Numbered from the stretch's first letter, positions 43,510 to 53,685 are shown. The stretch: DNA of 64,000 bases from Leptospira sp. (GCA_027533185.1 JAPZTS010000001.1:124001-188000), one strand, 5' to 3'. Translations and numbers: made by a program. The notes: generated by a model from the sequence alone, not told the origin.

Positions 43510-46062
43510 ATGATAAAAACAGAACTCAAGGCAAAACTGCAACGAACATTTCCGAAAGCAAAGACTGTAGGTTCGGGAAGGTTATTCACCCGTCAGCTTA
43601 GTAACCTTGTAGATGCGGCACTTATCCAGCTTTTCCAGGAGATAGAATTAGAATCTCCGATTGCGAAGCATCTCTCGCTACTTGCCGTGGGGGGCTACGG
43701 CAGGAGAGAGCTTGCCCCGTATTCTGACATTGATATTTTATATCTACACGATGGAAAAATTCCAGAAAAACGTTTAACTCAAATTATATCAAAAATAAAC
43801 ACTTTTTTGTACGATAATAGAAAGGAAGTTGGTCACTCTTGCCGCACGATCAAAGAATCTTTCAAATACCTAGACCAAATTGAAACGTTTCATGCTGTTT
43901 TAGATGTTCGCTTTTTGGTCGGATCACTTCCTCTCTTTCAAAAATACAAATCTGAATTTCTCGCTAAAATTTCTCCTGCCAAAATAAAGGAGTTCAATCA
44001 GTGGAAACTTTCATATTTACGTGAGAGAATTATAAATTCATACAATCCTATTTTACTCTCTGAACCGAATATCAAAAACGATCCATTGGGTCTCAGAGAT
44101 ATCCAACAAATGTATTGGATTGAAAAAACCGATCCTTTGCACGATAGTATCGATGGTGGAATTTTTGATTTTTATTTGATTGGGGACAGTTTAGATCTTT
44201 TATCTGCATACGACTTTCTACTTCTAACTCGGTCTGCACTTCACATTGTTAGCGGAAGAAAAAATGATCGATTAGATTTAGAATTCCAACCAGAAGTTGC
44301 AGAATACTTAGGATACGGTCCAAAAACGGAAATCAAATCCATTGAGTTATTTATGAGTAGGTTTTATAAAGCTCAAAAGGATGTTTACTTTTATATCGGA
44401 ACCTTTTTGGATGAAAAAACGAAAACTCCTAGTCATAGTTTAAAAAAGGACCTTTCTAATCCGGACAGTTTGTACGATGATATCATGGATTTTTTTAGCG
44501 AATGTCAAAAATCGGAAGAAGAACCTTCCAGAATTTCTTTGAATGAAATAAGGCTGGCATCCCATTTTATTGACGATGATTTTAAAAACCAAAAAACAGT
44601 CATTGATCGTTTTTTGGCAATGTTAAAATACAAAAAAAGAATTGGGCACAGTTTGACTTTGATGCATGAGTGTAATGTTCTAGGAAAGTTGATACCTGAA
44701 TTTGGTGCATGCACAAACTTTCCGCTCTTTAGTTACCACCACCAATACACGGTAGATGAACATACACTTCTAATTTTACGCGAATTAGACGTTCTCATTG
44801 CGGACTTGTGGGAAGATTCTCAAGTGCAAGAGATATTCAATAGCTGTGACAAAGTTCATATCTTAGCGCTTGCAATCCTCATACATGATGCTGGTAAAGT
44901 CAAAGAAGGTGATCACTGTCAATATGGAGCAGAATTGGCTCTGATAATTGCAGAAAGATTCAATCTCGGTGAGGAAGAGACCGAACTTTTACGATTTTTA
45001 GTAGCGGAACATATCATAATGTCGGACCTATCTTCCAAACGAGATATCTATGACCCCAATTTGATAGCAAGTTTTGCACAGATTTTTCATGATCAAAATA
45101 CCCTAAAATTACTTTATATAATGACCATTATTGATACAAAATCGGTGGGACAAGGAATACTGACCAACTGGAAAAAAGAGATTTTGTATCATTTGTTTGA
45201 GTCCACACTTCATCAATTAGCTGAGAATGTCAGTGCAATTGATACGGAAGACAGGAATATTTCATCCATACGAAATTATCTTTTAGAAAAGGAAGCCTTG
45301 GAAGAATCTCAAGTATCTGTGATACTAGAGTTTTCAAAATCTATACAGCCGTCCTCGTATATAAACTATAATACTCCACGTCGCATTTTTCAGCATTACA
45401 TCTATTTGGCGGAGTGGAAACAAACATCTTCTCAGTTTAAACTTGTCTCCGAATCGGAACCTGCCTTTCTTACGCTTTCTATATTTACTGGAAATAACAG
45501 AAAGATGCTTTTATATATTACTGGCTCAATTTCCTCTCTTGGTTTAAATTTAGTTGGACTAAGAGCCTTCCAAACCAAATTTGGTGATTTAATTTTACAA
45601 GCACAAGTTACAGATATCTATGGCAGTGGTTCTATAGAAGAATCTCAAATCAAAAACATTGAAGCAAATCTTTCTGATTGTATATCAGGGAGAGTAAATA
45701 TAGAAGATTTAGCCAGTACAACTTCCCTCTGGAGATCAAATCCAAAAATTCCTGATGGAATGGTCGAGGAACTTGTTAAATTTTCAAATGACATATCTTC
45801 AGATTATACAGTATTAGAAGTTAGAGTTCCTGATTCTATCGGTTTAGTTTATAGAATTGTAAAAAGTTTAATCGATTTTCATTTGAATGTTATTTTTGTT
45901 CGAATTTCAACTAGCGCTGATTTTGCGTATGATACCTTTCATATACAGTCAGAAACGGGACAAAAAATCGAAGAAGCTGGTGTTTTGATATCAATAAAGG
46001 AAAAAATTTTAGAAGTCGCCCAAATGAAACAAAATCAAGGCGTTTTTGAAATCAGTTTTTAA
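43510..46062 (+). CDS. glnD: GlnD, [protein-PII] uridylyltransferase/uridylyl-removing enzyme
   Basis: The product has 850 residues, full length. The nucleotidyltransferase motif GGYGRRELAPYSDIDILYLH (61-80) carries the metal-binding Asp73 and Asp75. The HD domain shows HQYTVDEHTLLILREL and ILIHDAGKVKEGDH. Two ACT domains (around LTLSIFTGNNRKMLLYITGS and LEVRVPDSIGLVYRIVKSL) sense glutamine. GlnD uridylylates PII under nitrogen shortage and removes the group when glutamine is plentiful. The gene is followed after two bases by a GH13 enzyme gene. Confidence 0.95.
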   Translation: MIKTELKAKLQRTFPKAKTVGSGRLFTRQLSNLVDAALIQLFQEIELESPIAKHLSLLAVGGYGRRELAPYSDIDILYLHDGKIPEKRLTQIISKINTFLYDNRKEVGHSCRTIKESFKYLDQIETFHAVLDVRFLVGSLPLFQKYKSEFLAKISPAKIKEFNQWKLSYLRERIINSYNPILLSEPNIKNDPLGLRDIQQMYWIEKTDPLHDSIDGGIFDFYLIGDSLDLLSAYDFLLLTRSALHIVSGRKNDRLDLEFQPEVAEYLGYGPKTEIKSIELFMSRFYKAQKDVYFYIGTFLDEKTKTPSHSLKKDLSNPDSLYDDIMDFFSECQKSEEEPSRISLNEIRLASHFIDDDFKNQKTVIDRFLAMLKYKKRIGHSLTLMHECNVLGKLIPEFGACTNFPLFSYHHQYTVDEHTLLILRELDVLIADLWEDSQVQEIFNSCDKVHILALAILIHDAGKVKEGDHCQYGAELALIIAERFNLGEEETELLRFLVAEHIIMSDLSSKRDIYDPNLIASFAQIFHDQNTLKLLYIMTIIDTKSVGQGILTNWKKEILYHLFESTLHQLAENVSAIDTEDRNISSIRNYLLEKEALEESQVSVILEFSKSIQPSSYINYNTPRRIFQHYIYLAEWKQTSSQFKLVSESEPAFLTLSIFTGNNRKMLLYITGSISSLGLNLVGLRAFQTKFGDLILQAQVTDIYGSGSIEESQIKNIEANLSDCISGRVNIEDLASTTSLWRSNPKIPDGMVEELVKFSNDISSDYTVLEVRVPDSIGLVYRIVKSLIDFHLNVIFVRISTSADFAYDTFHIQSETGQKIEEAGVLISIKEKILEVAQMKQNQGVFEISF

Positions 46063-46064
46063 TT

Positions 46065-47687
46065 ATGGTTTGGTGGAAAGAAGCAGTCATTTATCAGATT
46101 TATCCTAGGAGTTTTTTTGATTCCAATGGGGATGGAATTGGAGATTTGGAAGGCATCATTCAAAAATTGGATTATCTTGCGGGCAGTGAAAACTCGCTCG
46201 GAATCGATGCAATCTGGCTTTCCCCAGTTTATCCTTCTCCCATGTATGATTTTGGATATGATATTTCGGACTATGAGGAAATAGATCCTGTTTTTGGAGA
46301 TATACAGATCTTCAAACGTTTGTTAAAAGAGGCACACAAACGAGGGATCAAAGTAATCATGGACTTGGTAGTAAATCATACCTCTCATCTGCACCCCTGG
46401 TTTTTGGAATCTCGCTCTTCTAAAAATAGCCCCAAACGAGATTGGTATATTTGGAAAGAACCAAATCATGGTGCTCCACCGAATAATTGGTTAGGTGCTT
46501 TTGGCGGCTCTGGCTGGGAATACGACAAACGTACAGGAGAATACTACTTTCATTCTTTTTTAAAAGAACAACCTGACTTAAATTGGCGAAATCCGAATGT
46601 AGAAGACGCAATCTTTTCCATGATGAAGTATTGGCTCGATATGGGAGTGGATGGTTTTCGATTGGATGTTGTAAACCTCTACATCAAAGATGAATTTTTC
46701 AGAAACAATATTTCATACTTTATGAAAGGACCTCGCTCGTATGACAAACAAGTTCATGCATATGACCGGGATCGACCCGAAATGCATGGTATATTACGTC
46801 GAATGCGAAAGTTACTGGATTCTTATGACGACAAACGTATGTTTGTTGGAGAGATTATGCAGGATTTTCCTGGAAATGTATTACTTCCAGCGACATATTG
46901 TGGGCAAGACGACGAACTCCACCTAGCTTTTAACTTTATGTTTTTATTCTCTCCCTGGAAAGCTGAGAAATTCTTTCAAATCATAAAGGATTTTGAATCA
47001 GCACTTGGAGACAAAAATTGGCCCAATTACACACTCTCGAACCATGATTTTCCGAGGCATATCACGAGGTATGAAAAAGGGAAAGATACATTGTTACGTG
47101 CGCGTCTTGCAGCTTGCATGATGTTAACTCTACGAGGAACTCCTTTTTTGTACTATGGTGAAGAGATTGGAATGAAACGGCAAAAGGTTCCGTTCCGACA
47201 AATCCAAGATCCAGTTGGAAAAAAATATTGGCCTTTCCACCCTGGACGTGATCCAGAAAGGATCCCTATGCCTTGGGATGGATCAGATAACACTGGTTTT
47301 ACAACCGGGAAACCATGGCTTCCGTTGTATACAGAAGCAAAAGAAGTCAATGTGGCCTCGCAAGTTTTAGAAAAGAATTCCTTATTTCATACTTACAAAA
47401 GATTGATACAAATCAGAAAGGACAGGAAATCTTTACGTAAGGGAAAGATAAAAATCCTTCTTAGCCACGACAAACAAGTTCTTTACTACCGAAGAAGAGA
47501 AGGAAAAGAAGAAACGTATATCTTTTTAAACTTTTCCGACAAACCGGTGAATGTTTCTTATCCCAGAAAATGGACTTTGAATGAGATTTTATTTACAACC
47601 GCACCAAGACCCGCCTACTTAAAGCAAGACGGGGATGATGGCGACTTAAGGCTCTTTCCGAACGAAGCAGTGGTATTTGGAAATTGA
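46065..47687 (+). CDS. GH13 alpha-glucosidase, oligo-1,6-glucosidase type
   Basis: The product has 540 residues. The GH13 catalytic set is complete: nucleophile Asp201 in GFRLDVVNLY, acid/base Glu263 in FVGEIMQD, and transition-state Asp328 in LSNHDFPRH, with calcium-loop-like DSNGDGIGDLEGI at 19-31. The valine after the nucleophile (DVVN) is typical of enzymes preferring alpha-1,6 or other non-alpha-1,4 bonds. There is no signal peptide, so it acts in the cytoplasm on imported or stored oligosaccharides. It follows glnD with a two-base gap, so the two are probably translated from one mRNA. Confidence 0.9.
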   Translation: MVWWKEAVIYQIYPRSFFDSNGDGIGDLEGIIQKLDYLAGSENSLGIDAIWLSPVYPSPMYDFGYDISDYEEIDPVFGDIQIFKRLLKEAHKRGIKVIMDLVVNHTSHLHPWFLESRSSKNSPKRDWYIWKEPNHGAPPNNWLGAFGGSGWEYDKRTGEYYFHSFLKEQPDLNWRNPNVEDAIFSMMKYWLDMGVDGFRLDVVNLYIKDEFFRNNISYFMKGPRSYDKQVHAYDRDRPEMHGILRRMRKLLDSYDDKRMFVGEIMQDFPGNVLLPATYCGQDDELHLAFNFMFLFSPWKAEKFFQIIKDFESALGDKNWPNYTLSNHDFPRHITRYEKGKDTLLRARLAACMMLTLRGTPFLYYGEEIGMKRQKVPFRQIQDPVGKKYWPFHPGRDPERIPMPWDGSDNTGFTTGKPWLPLYTEAKEVNVASQVLEKNSLFHTYKRLIQIRKDRKSLRKGKIKILLSHDKQVLYYRRREGKEETYIFLNFSDKPVNVSYPRKWTLNEILFTTAPRPAYLKQDGDDGDLRLFPNEAVVFGN

Positions 47688-47712
47688 AATTGAAAAAAAG
47701 AAAAAGGTCGTC

Positions 47713-48042
47713 TCAAACAACCTGGAAAATTGGTCCAATCATTTCATCCATTTTTTTGAATCTTACTTTATCACCTATTTTTAAAGAATCCAAATCGGGA
47801 ACATCTTCAACTACAGTTGTTAACTTGATGTGGTCTTCCGTGTCGATCACAGCAAGTGCATATGGCACTCGAGATGCCATATGTCCAAATCCCACATAAA
47901 CGATGGTAAATGAATAGATGGTACCTCTATTTTCAATAACTAACGATTCTGTGTTTTCACTTCCACAGCTAGGGCACAAATCCGTGACGTTTGCTACCTT
48001 GTATTCACAATCCAGACAAATGGTGCCTATCAGTTTTTCCAT
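47713..48042 (-). CDS. Zinc-ribbon OB-fold protein (DUF35 type)
   Basis: The product has 109 residues. Two Cys pairs (TICLDCEYK and DLCPSCGSE) form the rubredoxin-like zinc ribbon. Residues about 35-105 form the OB-fold (GTIYSFTIVYVGFGHMASRV, PYALAVIDTEDHIKLTTVVE, VRFKKM). Family members bind acyl-CoA or act as partners of thiolase-like enzymes. A thiolase gene lies 1.3 kb away on the same strand but is not adjacent. The gene converges on the GH13 gene. Confidence 0.85.
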   Translation of the reverse strand: MEKLIGTICLDCEYKVANVTDLCPSCGSENTESLVIENRGTIYSFTIVYVGFGHMASRVPYALAVIDTEDHIKLTTVVEDVPDLDSLKIGDKVRFKKMDEMIGPIFQVV

Positions 48043-48162
48043 GATTTGACAAAATTAGAATTTTATCCCTTCACAGGAAAGATAAAAATTTGCTTTGCAA
48101 TTCTTTGAAAATCTTTAGTTTCGGATGAATCAAAACTTTAATAATTTCGGGGTTCATCATAA

Positions 48163-48909
48163 ATGAAAAATTCAATTCAGATTGCTTTTTTACTGGTCTT
48201 TGCTTTTTTCTCCTGCAAAGATAAAGGAATTCTTCCAAATCAAACACTTGGTCTGCGCTATTCAAATTATACACAATGGATCTATAAAGAAGCAGGTTCT
48301 AAAAAAAAGGAGGACCAAGTAACTCTTGTATATGGATTTGAAGAAGTTACAGCCCTTGAAAATAAGGAGATTGAGGTAGGCGAAGGTAAGGACAAAAAGA
48401 AAGAAACTTTTCTTCTACTTCGAACAGTGGACAACAAAGAAGGTTATGCTTCAACGTCTGGATTTTCTGAGGCAATCTATTTTGTAACAGAAAATGGATT
48501 GGATGCATACTTAAAACCTACGTTAACTTCTGGAACAAAAGGTAAACTCAGCCGAGGAACCTATTGTTTACTCCAGGAAATCATTGGTGAATTTGCAAAA
48601 GTTGATTGTAAAGAAACTATGTTGCCTGCGGACGGATCTAAGTTAAATGATTTTTACAATGTCTGGATCGAATACAATAGCCCAAGCCTTTCCAAAGATC
48701 CTACACTTGGCGAAACAGTAAAAACACTTCGACAGGCAAGTCTAGACTTTGTAAAAATCAATCCAAACCTACCTGCAAACGAATTGAATAATCTTCACAA
48801 ATCCAATATCAAAGAATTAGAAAAGGTATTGGAAAAGAACGATGTATACGCAGAAGAAGTTAGAATTCTTTTAGAAAAATTCAACGCAAGCCAGCAATCC
48901 ATCAATTGA
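48163..48909 (+). CDS. Predicted lipoprotein with SH3-like segments
   Basis: The product has 248 residues with a short lipoprotein signal (FLLVFAFFSC, Cys18). Residues about 50-165 contain two SH3-like beta segments (QVTLVYGFEEVTALENKEIE, KGKLSRGTYCLLQEIIGEFA). A helical C-terminal third follows (LRQASLDFVKINPNLPANEL to ILLEKFNAS). Bacterial SH3 segments often bind wall peptides. No named family was recognised. Confidence 0.68.
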   Translation: MKNSIQIAFLLVFAFFSCKDKGILPNQTLGLRYSNYTQWIYKEAGSKKKEDQVTLVYGFEEVTALENKEIEVGEGKDKKKETFLLLRTVDNKEGYASTSGFSEAIYFVTENGLDAYLKPTLTSGTKGKLSRGTYCLLQEIIGEFAKVDCKETMLPADGSKLNDFYNVWIEYNSPSLSKDPTLGETVKTLRQASLDFVKINPNLPANELNNLHKSNIKELEKVLEKNDVYAEEVRILLEKFNASQQSIN

Positions 48910-48915
48910 TGGATT
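48896..48915. promoter_or_regulatory. Perfect 20-base palindrome at the lipoprotein stop codon
   Basis: AATCCATCAATTGATGGATT is its own reverse complement and spans the stop of the SH3-like lipoprotein. With an AATT loop it would give an eight-base stem. No T-run follows, so it may be a weak terminator, an mRNA-stabilising end or a protein site. Confidence 0.4.
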
Positions 48916-48950
48916 GTTCCATAAACTTAAGTTTAATTTAAAAAGTTAAG

Positions 48951-49304
48951 ATGAATTTTGGTCACAAAATCTTCCAAATGAGTTTTGCTAGTGTGTACGT
49001 TTTGTACATAAAGAAAGTAGAACGTAAAGGTAAAACCAAAGACGAAGTAAATCAGATTATTTGTTGGCTGACTGGATACACAGAAAAGGAATTAGAAAAA
49101 CAGGTTCGAAAAGAAGTAAGCTTAGTAATCTTTTTTAAAGAAGCTCCAAAACTAAATCCCAAGGCAAAACTTATAACGGGTATTGTATGTGGAGTCCGAG
49201 TCGAAGAAATCGAAGATCCTTTGATGAAAAAGATCAGATATTTAGATAAACTCATCGATGAGCTTGCAAAAGGAAAGTCGATGGAGAAAATACTAAGAAA
49301 TTAG
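48951..49304 (+). CDS. DUF2200 family protein
   Basis: The product has 117 residues and is a complete domain: the [20 protein letters not shown] opening, [40 protein letters not shown], and a closing [23 protein letters not shown]2200 is a cytoplasmic family of unknown function found in many bacteria. It has its own strong terminator. Confidence 0.85.
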   Translation: MNFGHKIFQMSFASVYVLYIKKVERKGKTKDEVNQIICWLTGYTEKELEKQVRKEVSLVIFFKEAPKLNPKAKLITGIVCGVRVEEIEDPLMKKIRYLDKLIDELAKGKSMEKILRN

Positions 49305-49331
49305 TTTGTATCTAAAATTCCCACCATGATT

Positions 49332-49370
49332 TCTCCCGACCTAAGTATCTTAGGTCAGGAGAATTTTTTT
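49332..49370 (+). terminator. Rho-independent terminator after the DUF2200 gene
   Basis: GACCTAAG-TAT-CTTAGGTC, extended past one mismatch by TCTCC/GGAGA, is followed by a run of T residues. This is a textbook terminator 28 bases after the stop. The convergent thiolase gene ends just beyond it. Confidence 0.9.
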
Positions 49371-49378
49371 TGGAACGT

Positions 49379-50593
49379 TTACTTCAATCTTTCGATTATG
49401 GTTGCGATTCCCATTCCCCCGCCGATACAAAGAGTGATGAGACCATACTTAAGGTCTCGTCTCTCCAATTCGTCGAGAACAGTTCCCGTTAAAATTGCAC
49501 CTGTTGCACCAAGTGGATGGCCAAGAGAAATGGAACCACCGTTCACATTGATTTTGGATTCATCAATTCCCATTGTTTTTTTAACATACAACACCACAGA
49601 AGCAAATGCTTCGTTGATTTCCCAAAGATCAATATCCTTTACGGATAGCCCAGCCATTTTCAAAGCTTTTTGCGAAGCGGAAACGGGACCAGTCAACATA
49701 ATTGTTGGGTCCTCCCCCGTTGCAACAGTTGCAAGGATTTTTGCTCTTGGTTTGAGTCCGTATTTTTTAAGACCTTCGTCATTGGCAATCAGGAGAGAAG
49801 CAGCTCCATCAACAATACCAGAAGAATTTCCTAATGTGTGAATATGATTGATTTTTGGAACTTCAGGATAGGATTTGAGCGCAATCGCATCCAATTCTTT
49901 TTCCCCAATCGTTTTGAATACTGGCCCAAGTCCAGAAAGGAATGCATAGTCTGATTCAATTCTAGGATTTTCATCTTCAGAAACAACAGTTCCATCATCT
50001 AACGTAATCGGTACGATAGACTTTTTGAAGTATCCATTTTGAATCGCAGCATGTGCTTTTTGTTGGGAGGATTCAGCAAAACGATCAGCTTCTTCTCTCG
50101 AAATATCATACTTGGTTGCAATAAGGTCAGCTGAAATCCCTTGTGGAACCAAATTGTACTTACTTGCAATTTTATCGTTTCCAACATTAAAATCACGACC
50201 GAGCATATCATCGCCCATCTTGACACGGCTCATCGATTCAACGCCACCGCCAATTCCGAGTTCCATAGCACCGGAACCAACATGGTTTGCCACATTGTTC
50301 ACTGCCTGGAGACCAGAACCACAAAAACGGTTCACTGTGTATCCAGGAACGTCCTTTGGCCACTGGGCTGCCATTACCGCATAACGTGCAATACATGCTG
50401 CTTGGTCAGCAACTTGGGACACACATCCCATCACAACTTCTTCAACAGTTTGTGGATTGATTCCAGTTCTCTCTTGGATGGCTTTCAAAGTTGCCGCCGC
50501 AAGCTCTTGTGGGTGGACAGTAGCCAATGTCCCACGTTTTTTCCCCTTTCCTCTCGGGGTACGGACAGCATCAACAATATAGGAATTACCCAT
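49379..50593 (-). CDS. Acetyl-CoA acyltransferase (thiolase)
   Basis: The product has 404 residues. The thiolase catalytic residues are present: nucleophile Cys91 in [13 protein letters not shown], the His in [14 protein letters not shown] and the second Cys in [11 protein letters not shown], with [10 protein letters not shown] in between. It condenses or splits acyl-CoA; the 3-ketoacyl-CoA thiolase (FadA-like) branch is favoured by the sequence around [11 protein letters not shown] and [14 protein letters not shown]. Leptospira lives on fatty acids, so a beta-oxidation role is likely. No fadB neighbour is present. Confidence 0.9.
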   Translation of the reverse strand: MGNSYIVDAVRTPRGKGKKRGTLATVHPQELAAATLKAIQERTGINPQTVEEVVMGCVSQVADQAACIARYAVMAAQWPKDVPGYTVNRFCGSGLQAVNNVANHVGSGAMELGIGGGVESMSRVKMGDDMLGRDFNVGNDKIASKYNLVPQGISADLIATKYDISREEADRFAESSQQKAHAAIQNGYFKKSIVPITLDDGTVVSEDENPRIESDYAFLSGLGPVFKTIGEKELDAIALKSYPEVPKINHIHTLGNSSGIVDGAASLLIANDEGLKKYGLKPRAKILATVATGEDPTIMLTGPVSASQKALKMAGLSVKDIDLWEINEAFASVVLYVKKTMGIDESKINVNGGSISLGHPLGATGAILTGTVLDELERRDLKYGLITLCIGGGMGIATIIERLK

Positions 50594-50665
50594 GGGTTTA
50601 CCTCTCTCTGGGTGGATCTAGGAAAAACGTACATAGTTCGGTTCTAAAGAAAACAAAAAAATTCA

Positions 50666-51676
50666 TCATTTTGGAACAGATTTACTGATTTTGTTCTGAA
50701 AATACCGCATTCGGGACTGAAACTGACATCCTTTTACGAAAAACCAGGAATCTAGCCGATCTCCTACGCTCTTTGTCCTAGATTCTGCAATCTGGAGGTA
50801 ACGGTATTGAGGGAGAATTGCTTCTGAAAGTTCTCGTCTGTTCCAGTCCACATACCTCCATGCACTAAAACTATGATTCACTCCCACCTTCTCATCGATG
50901 GTTCCGATCAATTCGAACTTCGATTGGCAAGGTGTTCGAAGGAATATAAAACGATTAAAAAAGTACAAAATCGTCCTGTAGGGATTAGCTTCTAAAATGG
51001 AGGAAAAATGATCTTTCATTTCCTCCACAGTATAAAATAAATCGGGACCCGAATTTGTGGATCTGAGAATTAATGGAGTAAATTCACTCGTTGTATAAAT
51101 TCGAGTTAAAATACGAAAGTATTCGGGATCATCGAGCCTGTAGGGAATTTCATTAAAGGAAAAAGGAAAAGGCTCCCGATCTGACATATGAATTTCAATA
51201 TACCGAGTATGAGAATATTCAGGATCATTGATATCAGTTGCAACGATGGTTTTCAAATGGGACCTAATAAATTCATCCTCATACAGATCGCGAACGGTAA
51301 CAGCACCCTCTTCATAAAGTATAGCACTTCCAAAATCTATAAAACTAGCACCTGTGAGTAGAGAGCCCAAAGATCCATAGATGTGGTGGTGGATTCTATC
51401 TCTAAAAATGGATCGAAGGATCAAATTATGATCATATAGTCGCCTACGACCTGATCGCTGTTCTACGACAGTGTTTTTTGTTTTTTTGATTTTATAGTAG
51501 TGAATGTGGTTGGCTAATCCAAATCGTAATTTTTCAAATGCATGATTTTCTAATACCTTCTTTTCATCTTCATCTCGCTCAATGATAGTAGTTTCTGAAT
51601 TGAGTGAATGAAATGAAAAAGAAGATTCAAGGAAAAAAACCAAAAAAACTATAAATCTTCGGTCTAAAAAAGCCAT
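50666..51676 (-). CDS. Secreted or periplasmic protein of unknown function
   Basis: The product has 336 residues with a short hydrophobic N-terminus (RRFIVFLVFFLESSFSF) that looks like a signal. The body is mixed, with a segment SLLTGASFIDFGSAILYEEG that resembles a nucleotide- or SAM-binding glycine turn, and a late block FKLIGTIDEKVG-like around FELIGTIDEKVGVNHSFSAW. I recognise no family. The ATG lies five bases below a large hairpin and has no visible ribosome site, so the true start may be different. Confidence 0.6.
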   Translation of the reverse strand: MAFLDRRFIVFLVFFLESSFSFHSLNSETTIIERDEDEKKVLENHAFEKLRFGLANHIHYYKIKKTKNTVVEQRSGRRRLYDHNLILRSIFRDRIHHHIYGSLGSLLTGASFIDFGSAILYEEGAVTVRDLYEDEFIRSHLKTIVATDINDPEYSHTRYIEIHMSDREPFPFSFNEIPYRLDDPEYFRILTRIYTTSEFTPLILRSTNSGPDLFYTVEEMKDHFSSILEANPYRTILYFFNRFIFLRTPCQSKFELIGTIDEKVGVNHSFSAWRYVDWNRRELSEAILPQYRYLQIAESRTKSVGDRLDSWFFVKGCQFQSRMRYFQNKISKSVPK

Positions 51677-51680
51677 AGAG

Positions 51681-51712
51681 TTAGATCGTCTAAACTAAAT
51701 TAGACGATCTAA
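51681..51712. terminator. Perfect 13-base inverted repeat after nuoI
   Basis: TTAGATCGTCTAA and TTAGACGATCTAA form a perfect stem around a six-base loop. It lies 11 bases past the nuoI stop and five bases before the next start codon on the same strand. It is probably the nuoI terminator, though a T-run is weak; it could also block ribosome access to the following gene. Confidence 0.6.
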
Positions 51713-51722
51713 AGTTTCTAGT

Positions 51723-52250
51723 TTAGTTTCTTTGGCCAAGGATGGGGCCACCAACTTTTTCCATCATACGTTCTTTGGTGAGAATCAAGTCGTCACGATT
51801 GTCAGCCGCCATTTCGCCCGTTCCATCCAAGTAGATCGCACCTTTTGGACATGCTTCTTCACAAAGACCGCAAAATATACATCTCAAGAGATTGATCTCG
51901 AACTTCTTTGCATATTTGTCTTCGGGGTGGAGGTGTTGTCTTTCCCCACCGACTTCTTCTGCCTCAATATGGATCGCATTGGCAGGACATATCCACATGC
52001 AACAGAAACAAGCAGTGCAACGTTCCCTTCCAAGCTCATCACGTTTCATGGAATGCATGCCTCGAAAGCGAGTCGAATACATTCGCTTTTTGTCGGGATA
52101 TTCAATCGTTACTTGTTTGTTAAAAAAGGCTACCTTAATGAAATGTTTGAGTGTTATCCAAAGCCCTTTGCCAATCGACCAAAAGTAAAATTTTTCATAC
52201 CAGCTAAATTGGTGTCGCTTAGCTACGTTTACAACATTAACGGTTCCCAA
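51723..52250 (-). CDS. nuoI: NADH-quinone oxidoreductase subunit I
   Basis: The product has 175 residues. The start is TTG at 52248-52250 with a strong GGAGGTGG ribosome site, overlapping the nuoG stop by 14 bases. Two 4Fe-4S motifs are complete: [12 protein letters not shown] and [12 protein letters not shown]. An N-terminal amphipathic helix ([16 protein letters not shown]) contacts the membrane arm. NuoI carries clusters N6a and N6b, passing electrons towards quinone. Confidence 0.92.
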   Translation of the reverse strand: MGTVNVVNVAKRHQFSWYEKFYFWSIGKGLWITLKHFIKVAFFNKQVTIEYPDKKRMYSTRFRGMHSMKRDELGRERCTACFCCMWICPANAIHIEAEEVGGERQHLHPEDKYAKKFEINLLRCIFCGLCEEACPKGAIYLDGTGEMAADNRDDLILTKERMMEKVGGPILGQRN

Positions 52251-53685
52251 TTGCCACCTCCGCTTTTTTGCTCAATTCCTTAAGGAGTGCACCAAATACT
52301 TCTGCACTTGATAACAATCCCTTTGGTGCTGTCATCGACTGTTCAAAGCTTTGTGTCAGGTTGTTTTTGTTTGTAAATGAACCTGCAGCCTCTGCAAATA
52401 TCTGGATTGGAACAGCAAAATCTGCAAGTTTAGCCGATTCTGTGAGGTTCGTGTCTAGAACAACCACCGTACTTGCTTCTAAACCACTAGGGATTTGTTC
52501 TTTGATAACAAAAACTAAGTCGATTTCTCCCGCCTTCACTGCTTGCTGAATTCCACCGACTCCTATTTGAGTTACCAAACCCAAGTTGATTGCACCTTTT
52601 GTGTTTGGGTGTTCATCCTTTGTGAGTAAAAAATCCACTTGTTCCGTTTCTTTATACTGGGAATCAGTTACACGGGTTTCAAAATGTATCTTTTTGCCAC
52701 CTAATTCCTGTGATAGGGAATTAACTGCAGATAAAATTCCATTAAGGTTTTCATTAGATTCGGAACCTCCCCCAATCACTGCAATTGCTTTTGCCGAACG
52801 CATTTTTTCGGCGATTTTAGGAAGCACTTGAGTTGATGTCGAAGCCTGACTTTTTTCTAGATAGGTAAACAACCGATTTTCATTCATCCAATCTAAATCA
52901 AAGCGACCTTTATCGCAGAGAAAGAACATTCCTTGGTCGTAATTTTCCCGAACCATATATCGATACATTTTATTGTCTCGAACATTTGTCGTAACATTGC
53001 AGCCGGTACTACAACCATGACATACTGATTTATGCGATTTGTACCACCAAACACGAGATTTAAAAAGGGTTTTGTGATTTAACAGAGCACCAACTGGACA
53101 GATATCAGCCAGAGCACCTTGGTAGTTGTGTTGGATTGGTTCGGAGGAAGCTAGACCAATGAGGGAATGATTTCCCCGCTCGAACAAACCTAAATTGGAT
53201 TCTCCCACTTTTTCTTCTTCGAACCGAACACATCGGTAACAAACAATACATCGATTGTGATTTATTATTAAATTGGTACCAATCTCTTCTTGAGGAACAT
53301 TTCTTTTCTCGAACTCGAAGCGAGAATGCCCGGTTCCAGAACCAAATGCATTGTCTTGCAATTTGCACTCACCTGCCTTGTCGCAGACAGGACAATCTAA
53401 CGGGTGATTTGCGAGCAAAAATTCCATGGTACCAGCTCGAGCTTCTTTAACACGATCCGATTTAGTAATTATTCCCATGCCTTCTTTGACGGGAGTGTTG
53501 CAGGCAGCTTGCAGTCGAGGGACACCTTCAATTTCTATCAAACACATCCGACACATTCCTACAATGGAAAGTGCTGGGTGGTAACAAAAGTAAGGAATTT
53601 CAACTCCTACATCCTTTGCGGCATCAATGAGGTTTTTCTTTTCGTCGACTTCGTATTCGAGTCCGTCTATCTTTATCTTAACCAA
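52237..53685 (-). CDS. nuoG: NADH-quinone oxidoreductase subunit G, short form
   Basis: The product has 482 residues. The 2Fe-2S domain ([27 protein letters not shown]), the His-Cys 4Fe-4S motif ([18 protein letters not shown]), a ferredoxin-like pair ([21 protein letters not shown]) and the start of the molybdopterin-oxidoreductase fold ([17 protein letters not shown]) are all present. The protein is much shorter than the usual 680-900 residues because most of the molybdopterin-like part is missing. It should still carry the electron-transfer clusters. No other complex I gene is nearby. Confidence 0.9.
   Translation of the reverse strand: MVKIKIDGLEYEVDEKKNLIDAAKDVGVEIPYFCYHPALSIVGMCRMCLIEIEGVPRLQAACNTPVKEGMGIITKSDRVKEARAGTMEFLLANHPLDCPVCDKAGECKLQDNAFGSGTGHSRFEFEKRNVPQEEIGTNLIINHNRCIVCYRCVRFEEEKVGESNLGLFERGNHSLIGLASSEPIQHNYQGALADICPVGALLNHKTLFKSRVWWYKSHKSVCHGCSTGCNVTTNVRDNKMYRYMVRENYDQGMFFLCDKGRFDLDWMNENRLFTYLEKSQASTSTQVLPKIAEKMRSAKAIAVIGGGSESNENLNGILSAVNSLSQELGGKKIHFETRVTDSQYKETEQVDFLLTKDEHPNTKGAINLGLVTQIGVGGIQQAVKAGEIDLVFVIKEQIPSGLEASTVVVLDTNLTESAKLADFAVPIQIFAEAAGSFTNKNNLTQSFEQSMTAPKGLLSSAEVFGALLKELSKKAEVAIGNR

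Noticed and set aside
48043..48274. Minus-strand 67-codon frame before the zinc-ribbon gene
   Set aside because: It runs antisense to the start of the SH3-like lipoprotein and has no recognisable signal.
50112..50647. Plus-strand frames opposite the thiolase, the longest 168 codons
   Set aside because: Cysteine-, serine- and histidine-rich composition is typical of antisense translation; no start signal or domain.
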